A stretch of 64,000 nt of DNA from the NCBI GenBank assembly GCA_040878115.1, contig JBBDMV010000108.1:1-64000 (forward strand). Reading direction: 5' to 3'. This stretch comes from JBBDMU01 sp040878115. GTDB taxonomy: Bacteria > Bacteroidota > Rhodothermia > Balneolales > Natronogracilivirgulaceae. The notes beneath the pieces were generated by a model. It did no database searches. It had not been told where the DNA came from and worked only from the letters and a program-made list of their open reading frames with translations. Shown piece by piece: positions 54,770-64,000 of this stretch; within the stretch, counting starts at the first letter, position 1, and every line of letters begins with the position of its first letter. The position numbers and the translations under genes were made by a program.

Positions 54770-55285
54770 ATAATTACCTTTGATTTTAAAATTATGTTTC
54801 GTTAATAATACATATCTGGCCTTAAAGTAAAAAACTATTGCCATTTATTAAAAGAATATTATAATGTTTTATATGGATTGCAAATTTGATAGAATACCTG
54901 AGAATACTTGAATAAAAGTGGCAAAGTTTTAATGGCATACAAATCGTGAGGCCATCCTTTTCGGTGCAGCCGATAAATTGGGTTCTCAATTATTTAAATC
55001 ATATAGTCATCTTGGCTTTCCCGTGGTTAAAAGCCCCACAAAGTCCTTATTTTTTAGATATTACTGTAAAAGTATAACGCGCCAATAATTAAGCTATCCA
55101 TTAAAAAAGTCAAAATTATATTTGTTGTAGCGCATGGGAATCATTAGCATCATTTGTTCTTGTTGAATTCATGCTGAGAAGTTAATAAGTCAGTATATTT
55201 AATAATCACGTTCCACGTTTGATATACTACTTGCAGATTTTGACTGAAGTAAAAATCAAACTAATCTTATACAGTACTCTTTTTT
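54770..55285. other. Intergenic region between OmpA-like and BatA genes
   Basis: About 515 bp of A+T-rich DNA containing divergent promoters. Nothing gene-like or strongly structured is visible. Confidence 0.4.
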
Positions 55286-56281
55286 ATGAATTGGGCTAAT
55301 CCCGAATGGTTTTGGGTTTTATTGATATTACCGTTGATTGGTGGCAGTCAGCTATGGTATTACGCAAAGAAAAGATATGCTAACCTTACGTTTTCGGATG
55401 TCCACAGCATGAAGGGGCTTCCCGGTAACTGGCGTTCTCATGGTTTCTGGGCGGCTTCACTGATGCAGCTTTTTGCTGTCATGTTTATCATCCTGGCCCT
55501 TGCCCGGCCACAGCAGGAAAACGTGACCGTTGAACGTACGGTTGAAGGGATTGATATCATGCTTGTTCTGGATATATCCTCATCCATGTTGGCCGAAGAT
55601 CTTAAGCCGAACCGGCTTGATGCTGTAAAAGAGATAGCCCAGGAATTTGTAGAAGCCCGTGATTCCGACCGAATGGGGGCGGTGGTTTTTGCCCGTGAAG
55701 CCGTCACCATTTCCCCGCTTACACTTGATCATGTAATGCTAAAAAGTATGCTGGATAAGGTTGACCTTGGAATTGTTAGAGACGGAACGGCCATTGGGAT
55801 GGGGTTTGCCACTGCGGTGAACCGGATCAAAGATAGCGATGCGGAAAGCCGGGTAATTATTTTACTTACCGACGGTGAGAATAACGCGGGGGAAATCGAT
55901 CCCGTAACTGCCGGGGAACTAGCTAAGGCACATGGAGTCAGAGTGTATACTATCGGGGCCAGTTCCACTGAAGAGACGGCTCCTTACCCCATAGATGATC
56001 CCATATTTGGCCGGCGATATCATAATATCAAAGTGGATATTGATGAAGAGATGATGGCCCAAATCGCCGAAAGTACCGGCGGTAGTTATTTTAGGGCAAC
56101 TGATAATGAGTCCCTGCGTCAGATTTATGATGAAATTGATCAACTTGAAAGAAGCGAAGTGGAAGAATTAAGGTATACGGATAACAAAGATATATATCCA
56201 CGATTCCTTTTTTCTGGTATTTTCCTGATTGTTCTTTCTTTATTAAGTGACAAGCTAATTTTTCGCAACTATTTGTCTTGA
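55286..56281 (+). CDS. BatA-like von Willebrand factor A protein
   Basis: A 331-residue membrane protein: helix near residues 8-28, another about 55-75, a VWA domain (about 90-290) with the MIDAS motif DISSS and TDGENNAGEID, and a C-terminal helix (about 305-325). BatA proteins normally occur in a moxR-batA-batB-batC-batD operon. Here no relatives are adjacent, so it is an orphan copy, possibly linked to envelope stress responses. Start ATG follows an A+T-rich leader. Confidence 0.88.
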   Translation: MNWANPEWFWVLLILPLIGGSQLWYYAKKRYANLTFSDVHSMKGLPGNWRSHGFWAASLMQLFAVMFIILALARPQQENVTVERTVEGIDIMLVLDISSSMLAEDLKPNRLDAVKEIAQEFVEARDSDRMGAVVFAREAVTISPLTLDHVMLKSMLDKVDLGIVRDGTAIGMGFATAVNRIKDSDAESRVIILLTDGENNAGEIDPVTAGELAKAHGVRVYTIGASSTEETAPYPIDDPIFGRRYHNIKVDIDEEMMAQIAESTGGSYFRATDNESLRQIYDEIDQLERSEVEELRYTDNKDIYPRFLFSGIFLIVLSLLSDKLIFRNYLS

Positions 56282-56483
56282 TTAACTTTATACTGCAATC
56301 TTATCAAGCTTTCTGATAACTATTTGAAGTAATTAAGATAATTTATAATGTAATATTTGTATTGTAAACTTAACTTTGAACCTAAAAGAGTATGGGTTTG
56401 TTTTACATACTTCTGCAATCATTCTTTTTATAAAATGTATGGTTAATGTAAATTATCTTAAAAATAAAAGAGAGGCTTGAGGC

Positions 56484-56726
56484 ATGGTTGATCCTGCAAC
56501 ACTTTTATGGTTCATTTTGCTGGGCTTGGCAATAGGTATTATCTATTCGTGGGCAACGAAAGATCAATACATTAGCCGCTTCGGTAGCATCTCAACGGCA
56601 ATTCTTGCATCCATTTGCGGAGGAGCGCTTTTCCAGGCATTTGAACTGGGTGCTCCCATTGGCATGGCTATGATTGCCGCTTTACTTGTTTTGCTTACCG
56701 TGCATCTTTTTGCAGCTTTCTTTTAA
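56484..56726 (+). CDS. Small membrane protein, GlsB-like
   Basis: An 80-residue protein with three hydrophobic segments (WFILLGLAIGIIYSW, STAILASICGGALFQAF, AMIAALLVLLTVHLF). It resembles the GlsB/YeaQ/YmgE transglycosylase-associated group weakly; the similarity is mainly in topology. It lies convergent to ligD, 10 nt apart. Function unknown. Confidence 0.6.
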   Translation: MVDPATLLWFILLGLAIGIIYSWATKDQYISRFGSISTAILASICGGALFQAFELGAPIGMAMIAALLVLLTVHLFAAFF

Positions 56727-56736
56727 TGACTGCTCT

Positions 56737-59190
56737 TCAGGATGATAGATTCGAAAGGGCGTTTTCGATATCTACACCCTTACTTAAAACATCTTTAAAT
56801 AAATCACCCGTTTTCTCCAGCCTTTTTGGAACGGTGTTAATAGTGAACATAGAAGGATGAATACCCTCTTCCAGTTCCTCCCATGCTACCGGTGTGGAAA
56901 CGGTGGCACCTGGCTTCGGACGAACACTATATGTGGCAGCCAGTGTCTGGCCTGTTTTGTTTTGTAGGTAGTCGAGATAAATCTTCTTTTTTCGTTTTCG
57001 GGGGCTTCTTTCCATACTGGTTAAATCCGGAATGCGTTCATGGGTAAGCTGTGCAATAAGATGAGCAAAGTTCCTTGCCTGTGCATCATCATAACGAGCT
57101 CCGAGAGGGACATAAACATGAAGCCCGGTTGACCCGGAAGTTTTACAAAAACCCCTGATACCGGCATCATCCAAAACATCTTTCACAGTAAGGGCCACTT
57201 TTATAATTTGGTCAAATGGATTTTCGTCAGGATCGATATCAATCACGAAGTAATCGGGCTGTTCAAGTGATTGCACCCTGGAATTCCATGGGTGCAGCTC
57301 AATACAGCCCAAATTGGTCATAAAAATAAGGGTCGCTTCATTTTGGCAGAGGAGATAGTTGATCTCCTTTTTAGCTGAACCCGAATAAATAGGAATTGTT
57401 TCGGCCCATTCAGGCGAAAGATCTCGCATATCCTTTTGAAAAAAGCCTTTTCCCTTAATCCCTTCAGGATGACGATGTAATGACTCCGGCCGGTCTTTCA
57501 AGTAGGGAAGGATGAAGTCTGCAATTTCACGGTAGTAAGAAATCAAATCCCCTTTTGTGTATTTCTCATCTGGCCAGTAAAGCTTTTTCAGATTGGTAAG
57601 TGACAGGGGAATATCATTAATCTCTATTCTTCTATTTTGATTATTCGTTTCATTTTTATCAGGCGATTCGTCAATCGCATGGTCTTTCTCTTCGCGAACG
57701 ACCTCAAGGGCATCTTTGTCAGGCCGTAATCCCAAAAACTTGGGGTGCCTCATCTGTCCTTCTTTCGTCCATTCCGTATAAGATACTTCGCAAACGAGTT
57801 CTGGCTCTATCCAGGTTACTTGCGAATTGGTTTTAACAGGCCCTTTAAAAGGAGATTTATCCTGTCTCAGCGGTTTTAGTTTCTCCAAAATTTCACTGAG
57901 GCTTTTAGTGCTGATTCCACCCCCACTGTGACCAATAAAATGAAGATCTCCATTTTGATAGACTCCGAGAACCAGGGACCCAAAATGCTTCCTCGATCCT
58001 TTTGGCTCGGTGAAACCCCCAATAACAGCATCCTGTCGATTTTCCGCTTTAATTTTAAGCCAATCCCCGCTTCTTTGGCCAGGCAAATATTCTGACTTCG
58101 CATGTTTTGCCATCATTCCTTCGATCTCTTTTTTTCGAAGCATCTCAAAGAAGGCTTTTCCCTGTTCAACGATATGATCGCTATACAAAATTTTAAATGA
58201 ATCTGGCAGGATTTCTTTAAGCAGTTTTTTTCTTTTTATTAGCGGTACATTGAACAGGTTTCGGCCTTCCAGATGAAGGAGATCAAATACGTAGTAGCAC
58301 AGGTTTTCTTGATGCTTTTCTTCGTAATGTTGAAGTGCCTGAAAGTTTGCGTGACCCTCTTCATCCAATACAACAATTTCACCATCCAAGACGGCATTAT
58401 ATTTGATTTTCTTCAATTCGTTTGTAATGGATTTATATTTACTACTGAACTTTAAACCATTCCTCGAAAATAATTCTAAATGATCATTTCCTATTTCAGC
58501 TATGGTACGGTAACCATCCCATTTTATCTCAAAGATCCAGTCTGGATGGTCAAATGGTTCCTTCTTAACTTTGGCTAACATAGGTTGAAGACGATGTGGC
58601 AGGCTTTTCTTTTCTTCGCCATCATCAGGAACCAGTTCACCTAATTTATCCTCAATTTTCTTTGGCGGGTATTCTTCACTATCATAAGGTCCTGGAACAG
58701 CAAATTCATCTTTCCTTTTTATAAGCAGCCATGAATTGTCATTGTTTTTAATCTGTACGAGGTCGAATCCGCCTTTGAGTTTTTCTCCACTTAGCTGAAT
58801 TTTCAAATTCTCCTCATTAAGAGCTCCTAGTATTTCATTTTCATTATTCCGGCCATTGGATGTATACGTTCCTGAATCCCAAATCTCCACTATACCGGCA
58901 CCGTAACTTCCCTTTGGTATTACTCCGGCAAAATTAATGTATTCATAAGGATGGTCCTCTACCATAATGGCTAGCCTTTTGTCTTCCGGATTCATAGAAG
59001 GCCCTTTAGGGACAGCCCAGCTTTTCAAAACGCCTTTAACTTCAAGGCGAAGGTCATAGTGCAAACGGGAAGCATTATGCCTTTGAACCACAAATCTAAG
59101 ATCTTCTGATTCCTTGCTGTTTGTCAAAACCACCTCAGGCTCAGGTGAGTTATGAAAATCTCTTTTCCTTTTATACTGGTCAAGCGACAT
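56737..59190 (-). CDS. ligD: Non-homologous end-joining DNA ligase D
   Basis: An 817-residue three-domain repair enzyme. Order: N-terminal 3'-phosphoesterase (about 30-165: HNASRLHYDLRLE, GVIPKGSYGAG), ATP-dependent ligase (about 200-490: EIKWDGYRTIAEI with catalytic Lys, LDGEIVVLDE), then primase-polymerase (about 530-815: YFVIDIDPDENPFDQ, CKTSGSTGLHVYVPL). It trims, fills and seals double-strand breaks bound by Ku. Start ATG at 59190 lies about 24 nt after ku, in an operon ku-ligD. Confidence 0.97.
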   Translation of the reverse strand: MSLDQYKRKRDFHNSPEPEVVLTNSKESEDLRFVVQRHNASRLHYDLRLEVKGVLKSWAVPKGPSMNPEDKRLAIMVEDHPYEYINFAGVIPKGSYGAGIVEIWDSGTYTSNGRNNENEILGALNEENLKIQLSGEKLKGGFDLVQIKNNDNSWLLIKRKDEFAVPGPYDSEEYPPKKIEDKLGELVPDDGEEKKSLPHRLQPMLAKVKKEPFDHPDWIFEIKWDGYRTIAEIGNDHLELFSRNGLKFSSKYKSITNELKKIKYNAVLDGEIVVLDEEGHANFQALQHYEEKHQENLCYYVFDLLHLEGRNLFNVPLIKRKKLLKEILPDSFKILYSDHIVEQGKAFFEMLRKKEIEGMMAKHAKSEYLPGQRSGDWLKIKAENRQDAVIGGFTEPKGSRKHFGSLVLGVYQNGDLHFIGHSGGGISTKSLSEILEKLKPLRQDKSPFKGPVKTNSQVTWIEPELVCEVSYTEWTKEGQMRHPKFLGLRPDKDALEVVREEKDHAIDESPDKNETNNQNRRIEINDIPLSLTNLKKLYWPDEKYTKGDLISYYREIADFILPYLKDRPESLHRHPEGIKGKGFFQKDMRDLSPEWAETIPIYSGSAKKEINYLLCQNEATLIFMTNLGCIELHPWNSRVQSLEQPDYFVIDIDPDENPFDQIIKVALTVKDVLDDAGIRGFCKTSGSTGLHVYVPLGARYDDAQARNFAHLIAQLTHERIPDLTSMERSPRKRKKKIYLDYLQNKTGQTLAATYSVRPKPGATVSTPVAWEELEEGIHPSMFTINTVPKRLEKTGDLFKDVLSKGVDIENALSNLSS

Positions 59191-59214
59191 GAATAGTGAT
59201 AAAATTTGATAAAC

Positions 59215-59991
59215 CTAAGAAGCTTTTTTCTTCTTTTCTTCAAGACTGGCTTTAAGCTGGGCCATAAGATCTTTAGATTTTGTTGGCGCCGTTTCTTTTT
59301 TAGGTAATTCAGGCTCTCTTCCCTCCATTTTTTCCTGAATCAGTTTTTGAAGCTCTTCTGTGTAAGTGTCTTTGTAAGCCATAACGTCGAATTCTGTAGA
59401 GTATTGATCTATTAGCTGAATGGCCATATCCAGTTGTTTATTTTCAATGTCTATATCCATAGGCAAGTTCAATTCGTCAATATCACGTAATTCACTTTGG
59501 AATCGGATTTTATTTAAGACAATAGCTTCTTTCATAGGCCGCAGGATGGCCAGGTTTTCTTTTTGACGCAGTACAAATGTGGCCACACCAACTTTTCCTG
59601 TTTTTTTTAGTGCTTCCCGAAGCAAGGCGTAGGGCTTTCTTCCGGCTTCGGCTGGTTCCAGGTAGTAAGGTTTGTCGAAATAAACGCTATCTATTTCTTT
59701 CTCTTCAACGAATTCATCTATCTCAATCGATTTGCTTTTTTTTACATTAGCCTTCTCAAAATCTTCGTTAGTCAGCACTACATACTCATCATTCAATTTA
59801 TACCCTTTAACGATATCTGACCATTTAACCTCTTTACCTGTATTTTCGTTAATCCGCTGATATTTGATCTTTGAGAGGTCTTCCTTATCAAGCATATCAA
59901 GGTCAATCCGTTTCTGTTCAGTTGCGCTGTATAGCTTTACCGGTATGCTTACCAAGCCAAACCCTATGGTTCCATTCCAAATGGATCTCAT
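59215..59991 (-). CDS. ku: Ku protein
   Basis: A 258-residue bacterial Ku (homodimeric DNA-end ring). The N-terminus MRSIWNGTIGFGLVSIPVKL, the core FDKPYYLEPAEAGRKPYALL and LRQKENLAILRPM are diagnostic. The C-terminus is Lys-rich (LEEKKKKAS), a feature that promotes DNA sliding and recruits LigD. It lies just upstream of ligD. Confidence 0.97.
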   Translation of the reverse strand: MRSIWNGTIGFGLVSIPVKLYSATEQKRIDLDMLDKEDLSKIKYQRINENTGKEVKWSDIVKGYKLNDEYVVLTNEDFEKANVKKSKSIEIDEFVEEKEIDSVYFDKPYYLEPAEAGRKPYALLREALKKTGKVGVATFVLRQKENLAILRPMKEAIVLNKIRFQSELRDIDELNLPMDIDIENKQLDMAIQLIDQYSTEFDVMAYKDTYTEELQKLIQEKMEGREPELPKKETAPTKSKDLMAQLKASLEEKKKKAS

Positions 59992-60137
59992 CTTATTTCT
60001 CTTTTGATGATCAGTTAAAAAGCCGGAAAAAGGTCCATTTTTTTGGCTTTCACGTGAACGAGAAACGGTTAAGCATTTGATATCGTTTTATAGATTAAAT
60101 ACTTAAGCTTATTCTAACTCTTGCCGCTATTAGATGA

Positions 60138-61589
60138 TTAGTTAATGACCAATTCCGGGTCGTAATTAAACCTATCGTATAGCATAACAGCTTTTTTGTA
60201 ATGATTATAGGTGTACATGATTTCGCGTACATAATTAACCGGCTCTTCACCATGGCAATAGCCATACCGCACAACCTCATCATTATAATATTTCTTATTT
60301 GATTTTTTTAGGAGAAAGTCAGCTACATCTTCCCATCTGTCCGGGTTGCTATCATATTTTTGTGCGAGCCTTCGGGCATCTTGTACGTGGCCCTGGCCAA
60401 CATTGTAAGAAGCCAGAACAAACTTCATTCGTTCATCTTCATCTGGAATTTTATCAGACCAGTAATTTTCCAGCCATTGGATGAATTTGGAACCTGCTTT
60501 GATATTATCAACCGGATTAAGTGGGTCGTTTGCACCGTAGGCAATTGCTGTTCTTGGCATTAATTGCATCAAACCTATAGCACCAGCCCATGAACGGGCA
60601 TTGGGATTAAACTCTGACTCCTGATATATAAGAGCTGCAAAAAGTTTCCAATCCAGGTTAGTGTTTTCTGCATATTTAACAATTATATCATCAAATTCTG
60701 AAATCTGGCCACCCTGGTAAGAAAGAAACTTGCTCTGCGCCCGGTTTCTGTAAGCCTGGCCGTTCTCAAAATATTTGTTATATATTACATAGTAATCGGA
60801 TTGACTTTGCATAGCGGTAATCCATTCATTCACAGCTTCAAGTAACTTCGTGGAGTTTTTGCGAACCGCCCAGGCAGTTTGCTGAGGCAAGCTAATTGCT
60901 GTTTCAATGTCAATGTTTGGATAATAAGATTGATTTACTTTGGCAATATTTTCATCAGAAATGGTGTATCTGATGCTGCCCTCAGCAACCAGGCTGATCA
61001 GGTCGTCGGTAGTTTCTCCTCCGGAAGCCTCAATCACATTGATTGTTCCGCCGATTTCCTGAGCAAGATTATTCAGTCTGGATACATATGACGAACCTTT
61101 TCTGACATAGATAGTTTCTCCTTTCAGATTTATTGGGTTCCGTGTCATGACTCCCTCAATTTCGTGAAGTCTCATGGAGCGCCACTCGTCAGGTTTTTTT
61201 TGGACCAAAACCTGACGAGTGGTATTCAGCGCATGTGTAAATTGAACTCGTTCAGCCCGGTCATTTAGAATGGTTAGGCTGTGGGCAATGATATCACCAT
61301 CCCCATTGTTGAGCATTTCGATCATTTGGTCTATATCTTTTGCTACTATAAGTTCCAGGTCAACCCCAAGTTCTTCAGCCAGCAGTTTCAGAAGGTCGTA
61401 TTCGTAACCCATGGGCTCGCCACGATATACAAAGTAACTGATTGGACTATAACTCGTTATGGCATAAAGGGTACCGCGTTCGCGGATTTCATCCAGATCG
61501 AATAGGTCTAAGTTGTTTTCTGAATGTCCGCTGTGAGAACAGCTAATGATAAGGAGAGTAAAAAATGTTATTTGTAGCTTTTTTAACAT
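60138..61589 (-). CDS. mltF: MltF-type membrane-bound lytic transglycosylase
   Basis: A 483-residue lipoprotein (lipobox ISC in LLIISCSH). N-terminal part (about 35-265) is a solute-binding-like domain (YSPISYFVYRGEPMGYEYDL); C-terminal SLT domain (about 285-440) holds the catalytic Glu in LIYQESEFNPNARS, plus GAIGLMQLMPRTA and AGSKFIQWLE. It cleaves peptidoglycan glycosidic bonds, and the binding domain senses muropeptides in other species. Single gene. Confidence 0.95.
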   Translation of the reverse strand: MLKKLQITFFTLLIISCSHSGHSENNLDLFDLDEIRERGTLYAITSYSPISYFVYRGEPMGYEYDLLKLLAEELGVDLELIVAKDIDQMIEMLNNGDGDIIAHSLTILNDRAERVQFTHALNTTRQVLVQKKPDEWRSMRLHEIEGVMTRNPINLKGETIYVRKGSSYVSRLNNLAQEIGGTINVIEASGGETTDDLISLVAEGSIRYTISDENIAKVNQSYYPNIDIETAISLPQQTAWAVRKNSTKLLEAVNEWITAMQSQSDYYVIYNKYFENGQAYRNRAQSKFLSYQGGQISEFDDIIVKYAENTNLDWKLFAALIYQESEFNPNARSWAGAIGLMQLMPRTAIAYGANDPLNPVDNIKAGSKFIQWLENYWSDKIPDEDERMKFVLASYNVGQGHVQDARRLAQKYDSNPDRWEDVADFLLKKSNKKYYNDEVVRYGYCHGEEPVNYVREIMYTYNHYKKAVMLYDRFNYDPELVIN

Positions 61590-62171
61590 TTGACATTTTT
61601 TGGTGAACGGAGCACTAAACTTGCAGATAAGGTTATTTGATATTCTCGTTAGTTCTTCCTGAGAGAATAAATGTTAACAAGCGAGTTAATAAAAGAAGTT
61701 TAATGTTTTAGAGGTGCCGGATTATTCCGAAAACTTGAAAATCAAAGAATATTTCGAATGTTCATTTGAACAATGAAACCAAAGCGTTGTGTTATTGATC
61801 TACAAACTGTGTTAACCATAAAGGTTCTCGCTGATAAAGTTATATATTTTATTAAAAATAGTTTATTTGCCTTAACTTTTTTAATTAAATTTTCTTAATA
61901 ATGAGCAATGACAATATTCCATATAAGCACTGAACATTAAGTAACCATTTTACCTAATGGGCACGTCTGTTACATTAAATAAAGATGTTCGTGAAATGTC
62001 CGAACCTGAATAAGTAAAAAAAATAGCATTTGGGAATGCTATTTTAAAGCATGGACTTTTTAAAAGTGACTATAAAATGCTTTCAGCACATTGCAGATTC
62101 GCTGAATACGAACAAGAAAACAAACTAAATAAAAAAAGAAGGAGAGGGTTAAATTTTATTGATATCCAAAT
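61590..62171. other. Intergenic region between mltF and small membrane gene
   Basis: About 580 bp, A+T-rich. Contains the terminator at 62016-62044 for the leftward 92-residue gene. The rest should include the mltF promoter. No gene is visible. Confidence 0.4.
62016..62044 (-). terminator. Terminator of the GlsB-like gene
   Basis: AAATAGCATT (62021-62030) and AATGCTATTT (62035-62044) make a 10-bp stem with a 4-nt loop; on the minus strand a T8 run follows. It lies about 130 nt after the stop of the 92-residue membrane protein gene, leaving a long 3' untranslated part. Confidence 0.75.
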
Positions 62172-62450
62172 TCAGGGCTTTCTACGTGAGTTGATCAGAC
62201 TGATTATTAGAATGAAAATACTGGCCCCGACAATAGACCACACGACAGGGAATTGAACATTTCCAGCTGAGAAGGTAAATATTTCAGGTAGTTTCAGGGC
62301 TTCTGCAAGCCATGTTCCGATTAGCGCACCCAGAAAACCAACGCCCATAGAAAGTAAACAGCCGCCGCGGTTATAACCCAATATAGCCTGAGCGATAGCA
62401 CCGCACAAACCTGCCACAATTAGTAAAGCTAGAAAATCGAAGAAATTCAT
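62172..62450 (-). CDS. GlsB/YeaQ/YmgE family membrane protein
   Basis: A 92-residue protein with three hydrophobic helices (FLALLIVAGLCGAIAQAIL, SMGVGFLGALIGTWLAEAL, VVWSIVGASIFILIISLI). The motif GYNRGGCLLSMGVGFLGALIG is the transglycosylase-associated family signature, with Cys in the middle. Linked to stress responses in other bacteria. Start ATG 62450; the next gene, argS, is divergent. Confidence 0.88.
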   Translation of the reverse strand: MNFFDFLALLIVAGLCGAIAQAILGYNRGGCLLSMGVGFLGALIGTWLAEALKLPEIFTFSAGNVQFPVVWSIVGASIFILIISLINSRRKP

Positions 62451-62604
62451 AAATAGTAATTATTCCTGGTTGAATTGGAACCCGAAAGATAACCAACTCT
62501 GTATCATTGTTCTCGCTTGGGTTGAATATAGGGTTTTATGCCGACAGTTATGAAGAGTCTTGTTGATAAAGCCCGTATATTACGCATCAAAAAAAATAGG
62601 ATAC

Positions 62605-64000
62605 ATGAAATTATACCTCACGGAAATTATATCAGAAGCAGCCAAAAAAGTAAGTGGCGATGTTGAACTTCCTCCCGTAACCATTGAAAAGCCCCGAATT
62701 CCTGAACATGGTGATGCAGCTACGAACATTGCACTTCAACTTGCCAATCCGCTCAAAAAGTCACCACGAATTATAGCAGAAGACATTGTAGAAGCCCTTA
62801 TATATGATCCTGCAAAAATCAAAGAAGTCCAAATTGCCGGACCTGGTTTTATCAATTTCAGATTTGCAGATGAGGGTTTGCATGAGGTGCTGGTTAAAGT
62901 TGAAAAAGAGGGCGAAGAATTTGGAAAATCGAATCTGAATGCAGGTCAACGTATACAGGTTGAGTTTGTTAGCGCCAATCCAACGGGTCCGTTGACAGTT
63001 GGGCATGGGAGAAATGCCGTTTTAGGTGATACTATAGCTCGTCTGCTTGAATGGACAGGTGCCCAAGTTGATCGTGAATATTATTTTAACAATGCCGGTC
63101 GCCAGATGCGGGTGCTTGGAGAAAGTGTGAAATACCGCTACCTTGAGCTTTTGGGTGAAGATATGGAGTTTCCTGAAGGTGGCTATGAAGGGGAGTATAT
63201 CCGGGATGTTGCCATAAAGCTACATGAGGCAAATGGTGAGAAGCTGAGAGATGTATCTCCCGAAAGTATATTTAAAGAAGCTGCTGAATCGGCAATTTTC
63301 AAAGAGATTAAAAACACGCTCAAGCGAATGAACATTGAAATGGATGCTTTTTTCAATGAAAATAAGCTGTATGATAGCGGAGCTATCGATAAGGTTCTTG
63401 ATCATCTTGGTGAAGAGGGGCTGATTTATGAAAAAGACGGTGCCACTTGGTTCAAAACTACTTCATTCGGAAAAGATCAGGATACTGTGTTGAAGAAAAG
63501 CACCGGAGAGCCAACATACAGGTTACCGGATATCGCTTATCATGCCAACAAACTGGAACGGGGATATGATCTTTGCGTCGATGTGTTCGGTGCCGATCAT
63601 ATTGCGACATACCCCGATGTATTATCTGCTCTTAAAGCTATGGGGTATGACCCTAATAAGGTGGATGTACTGGTCTACCAGTTTGTCACAATTATAAAAG
63701 ACGGCAAGCCTTTCAAGATGAGTACCCGGAAAGCCAACTACGTCACATTGGACGAACTTATGGATGAGGTGGGAGCCGATGTAACGCGTTTTTTCTTTTT
63801 GATGCGCTCGCCAAATACACACCTTGAATTTGATATTGGTCAGGCTAAAGAAGCCGGTGAAAAAAACCCGGTATTTTACCTTCAATATGCGCACGCAAGA
63901 ATAAAAAGCATTTTCAGAAAAGCATCTGAAGAATATGATCTTAAGGGTTCCACTGATTATACAAAACTGGACCATCCTTCTGAAACCAGGCTCATAAAAC
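62605..64000 (+). CDS. argS: Arginyl-tRNA synthetase (3' end outside the window)
   Basis: The reading frame starts at ATG 62605 (Shine-Dalgarno AGGAT just upstream) and remains open to the window end, about 465 codons. The N-terminal Add-1 domain includes EKPRIPEHGDAATNIALQLA. The class I HIGH motif is PTGPLTVGHGRNAVLGD, and the KMSKS-like motif appears as FKMSTRKANYVTLDEL. The anticodon-binding C-terminus lies beyond the edge. Not listed as a complete frame because it is cut. Confidence 0.95.
   Translation, partial: MKLYLTEIISEAAKKVSGDVELPPVTIEKPRIPEHGDAATNIALQLANPLKKSPRIIAEDIVEALIYDPAKIKEVQIAGPGFINFRFADEGLHEVLVKVEKEGEEFGKSNLNAGQRIQVEFVSANPTGPLTVGHGRNAVLGDTIARLLEWTGAQVDREYYFNNAGRQMRVLGESVKYRYLELLGEDMEFPEGGYEGEYIRDVAIKLHEANGEKLRDVSPESIFKEAAESAIFKEIKNTLKRMNIEMDAFFNENKLYDSGAIDKVLDHLGEEGLIYEKDGATWFKTTSFGKDQDTVLKKSTGEPTYRLPDIAYHANKLERGYDLCVDVFGADHIATYPDVLSALKAMGYDPNKVDVLVYQFVTIIKDGKPFKMSTRKANYVTLDELMDEVGADVTRFFFLMRSPNTHLEFDIGQAKEAGEKNPVFYLQYAHARIKSIFRKASEEYDLKGSTDYTKLDHPSETRLIK

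Noticed and set aside
1..64000. CRISPR arrays, prophage or insertion sequences
   Set aside because: No regularly spaced direct repeats, transposase, integrase or phage structural genes were seen.

Overview
The window looks like a chromosomal segment of a marine or halophilic relative of Bacteroidota, most probably Balneolota (Balneolaceae). This is an inference. It rests on moderate GC, many acidic proteins, a chaperone-type lipid transport operon, a type IX secretion remnant (PorQ-like), TAnnTTTG-like promoter boxes, a DUF4834-like small protein and a Cys-less CT398-like coiled-coil protein. Most genes are housekeeping. No prophage, insertion sequence or CRISPR array is visible.

Layout. 0.1-5.6 kb: a large AsmA-like protein with ~113-residue internal repeats, a GntR regulator and an M20 amidohydrolase. 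5.9-6.9 kb: a probable zeta-type kinase/toxin module with two small partner ORFs and a strong hairpin over the leading start codon. 7.2-11 kb: ruvA, ruvC, fabI and a membrane-anchored M20 peptidase. 11.5-18 kb: an accessory catabolic-looking cluster with a YtcJ-like amidohydrolase lipoprotein, an Nramp-fold transporter without the Nramp metal motif, a Gfo/Idh-type oxidoreductase and a Tat-exported sugar isomerase-like protein. 18.2-27.5 kb: mdh, nadK, a peptide-binding lipoprotein, ddl, an AI-2E transporter, tag with an oxidoreductase, OsmC and a CBS protein. 27.5-28.9 kb: a small gene graveyard (pieces of a PQQ sugar dehydrogenase, a CheB-like gene and a repeat-domain secreted protein) around one intact lipoprotein gene. 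29-39 kb: DUF4834-like gene, tRNA-Leu(GAG), prfC, a cupin isomerase-like gene, ribE, ribD, a PpiD-like chaperone and mlaE-mlaF-mlaD. 39.4-47 kb: truncated porQ, aroC, TPR, LysM/RlpA, ECF sigma, rnpB, the zinc-ribbon-like protein, NIF3, yggS and a DivIVA-like protein. 47.1-56.7 kb: a palindromic intergenic element, purine nucleoside phosphorylase, an acidic protein, manC, an M1 peptidase fused to a probable outer-membrane barrel, an OmpA lipoprotein and an orphan BatA. 56.7-64 kb: ligD-ku (non-homologous end joining), mltF, a small membrane protein and argS running off the end.

Cooperation. DNA repair is well represented (RuvA, RuvC, Tag, LigD, Ku). Envelope maintenance is the second theme (AsmA-like, Mla, PpiD-like, OmpA, MltF, LysM/RlpA, Ddl). 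The most unusual items are the 51-codon ORF with a start-codon hairpin ahead of the zeta-like kinase, the motif-less Nramp-like transporter, the cysteine-free zinc-ribbon-family protein, the M1 peptidase with its own C-terminal barrel, and the porQ stump abutting aroC.
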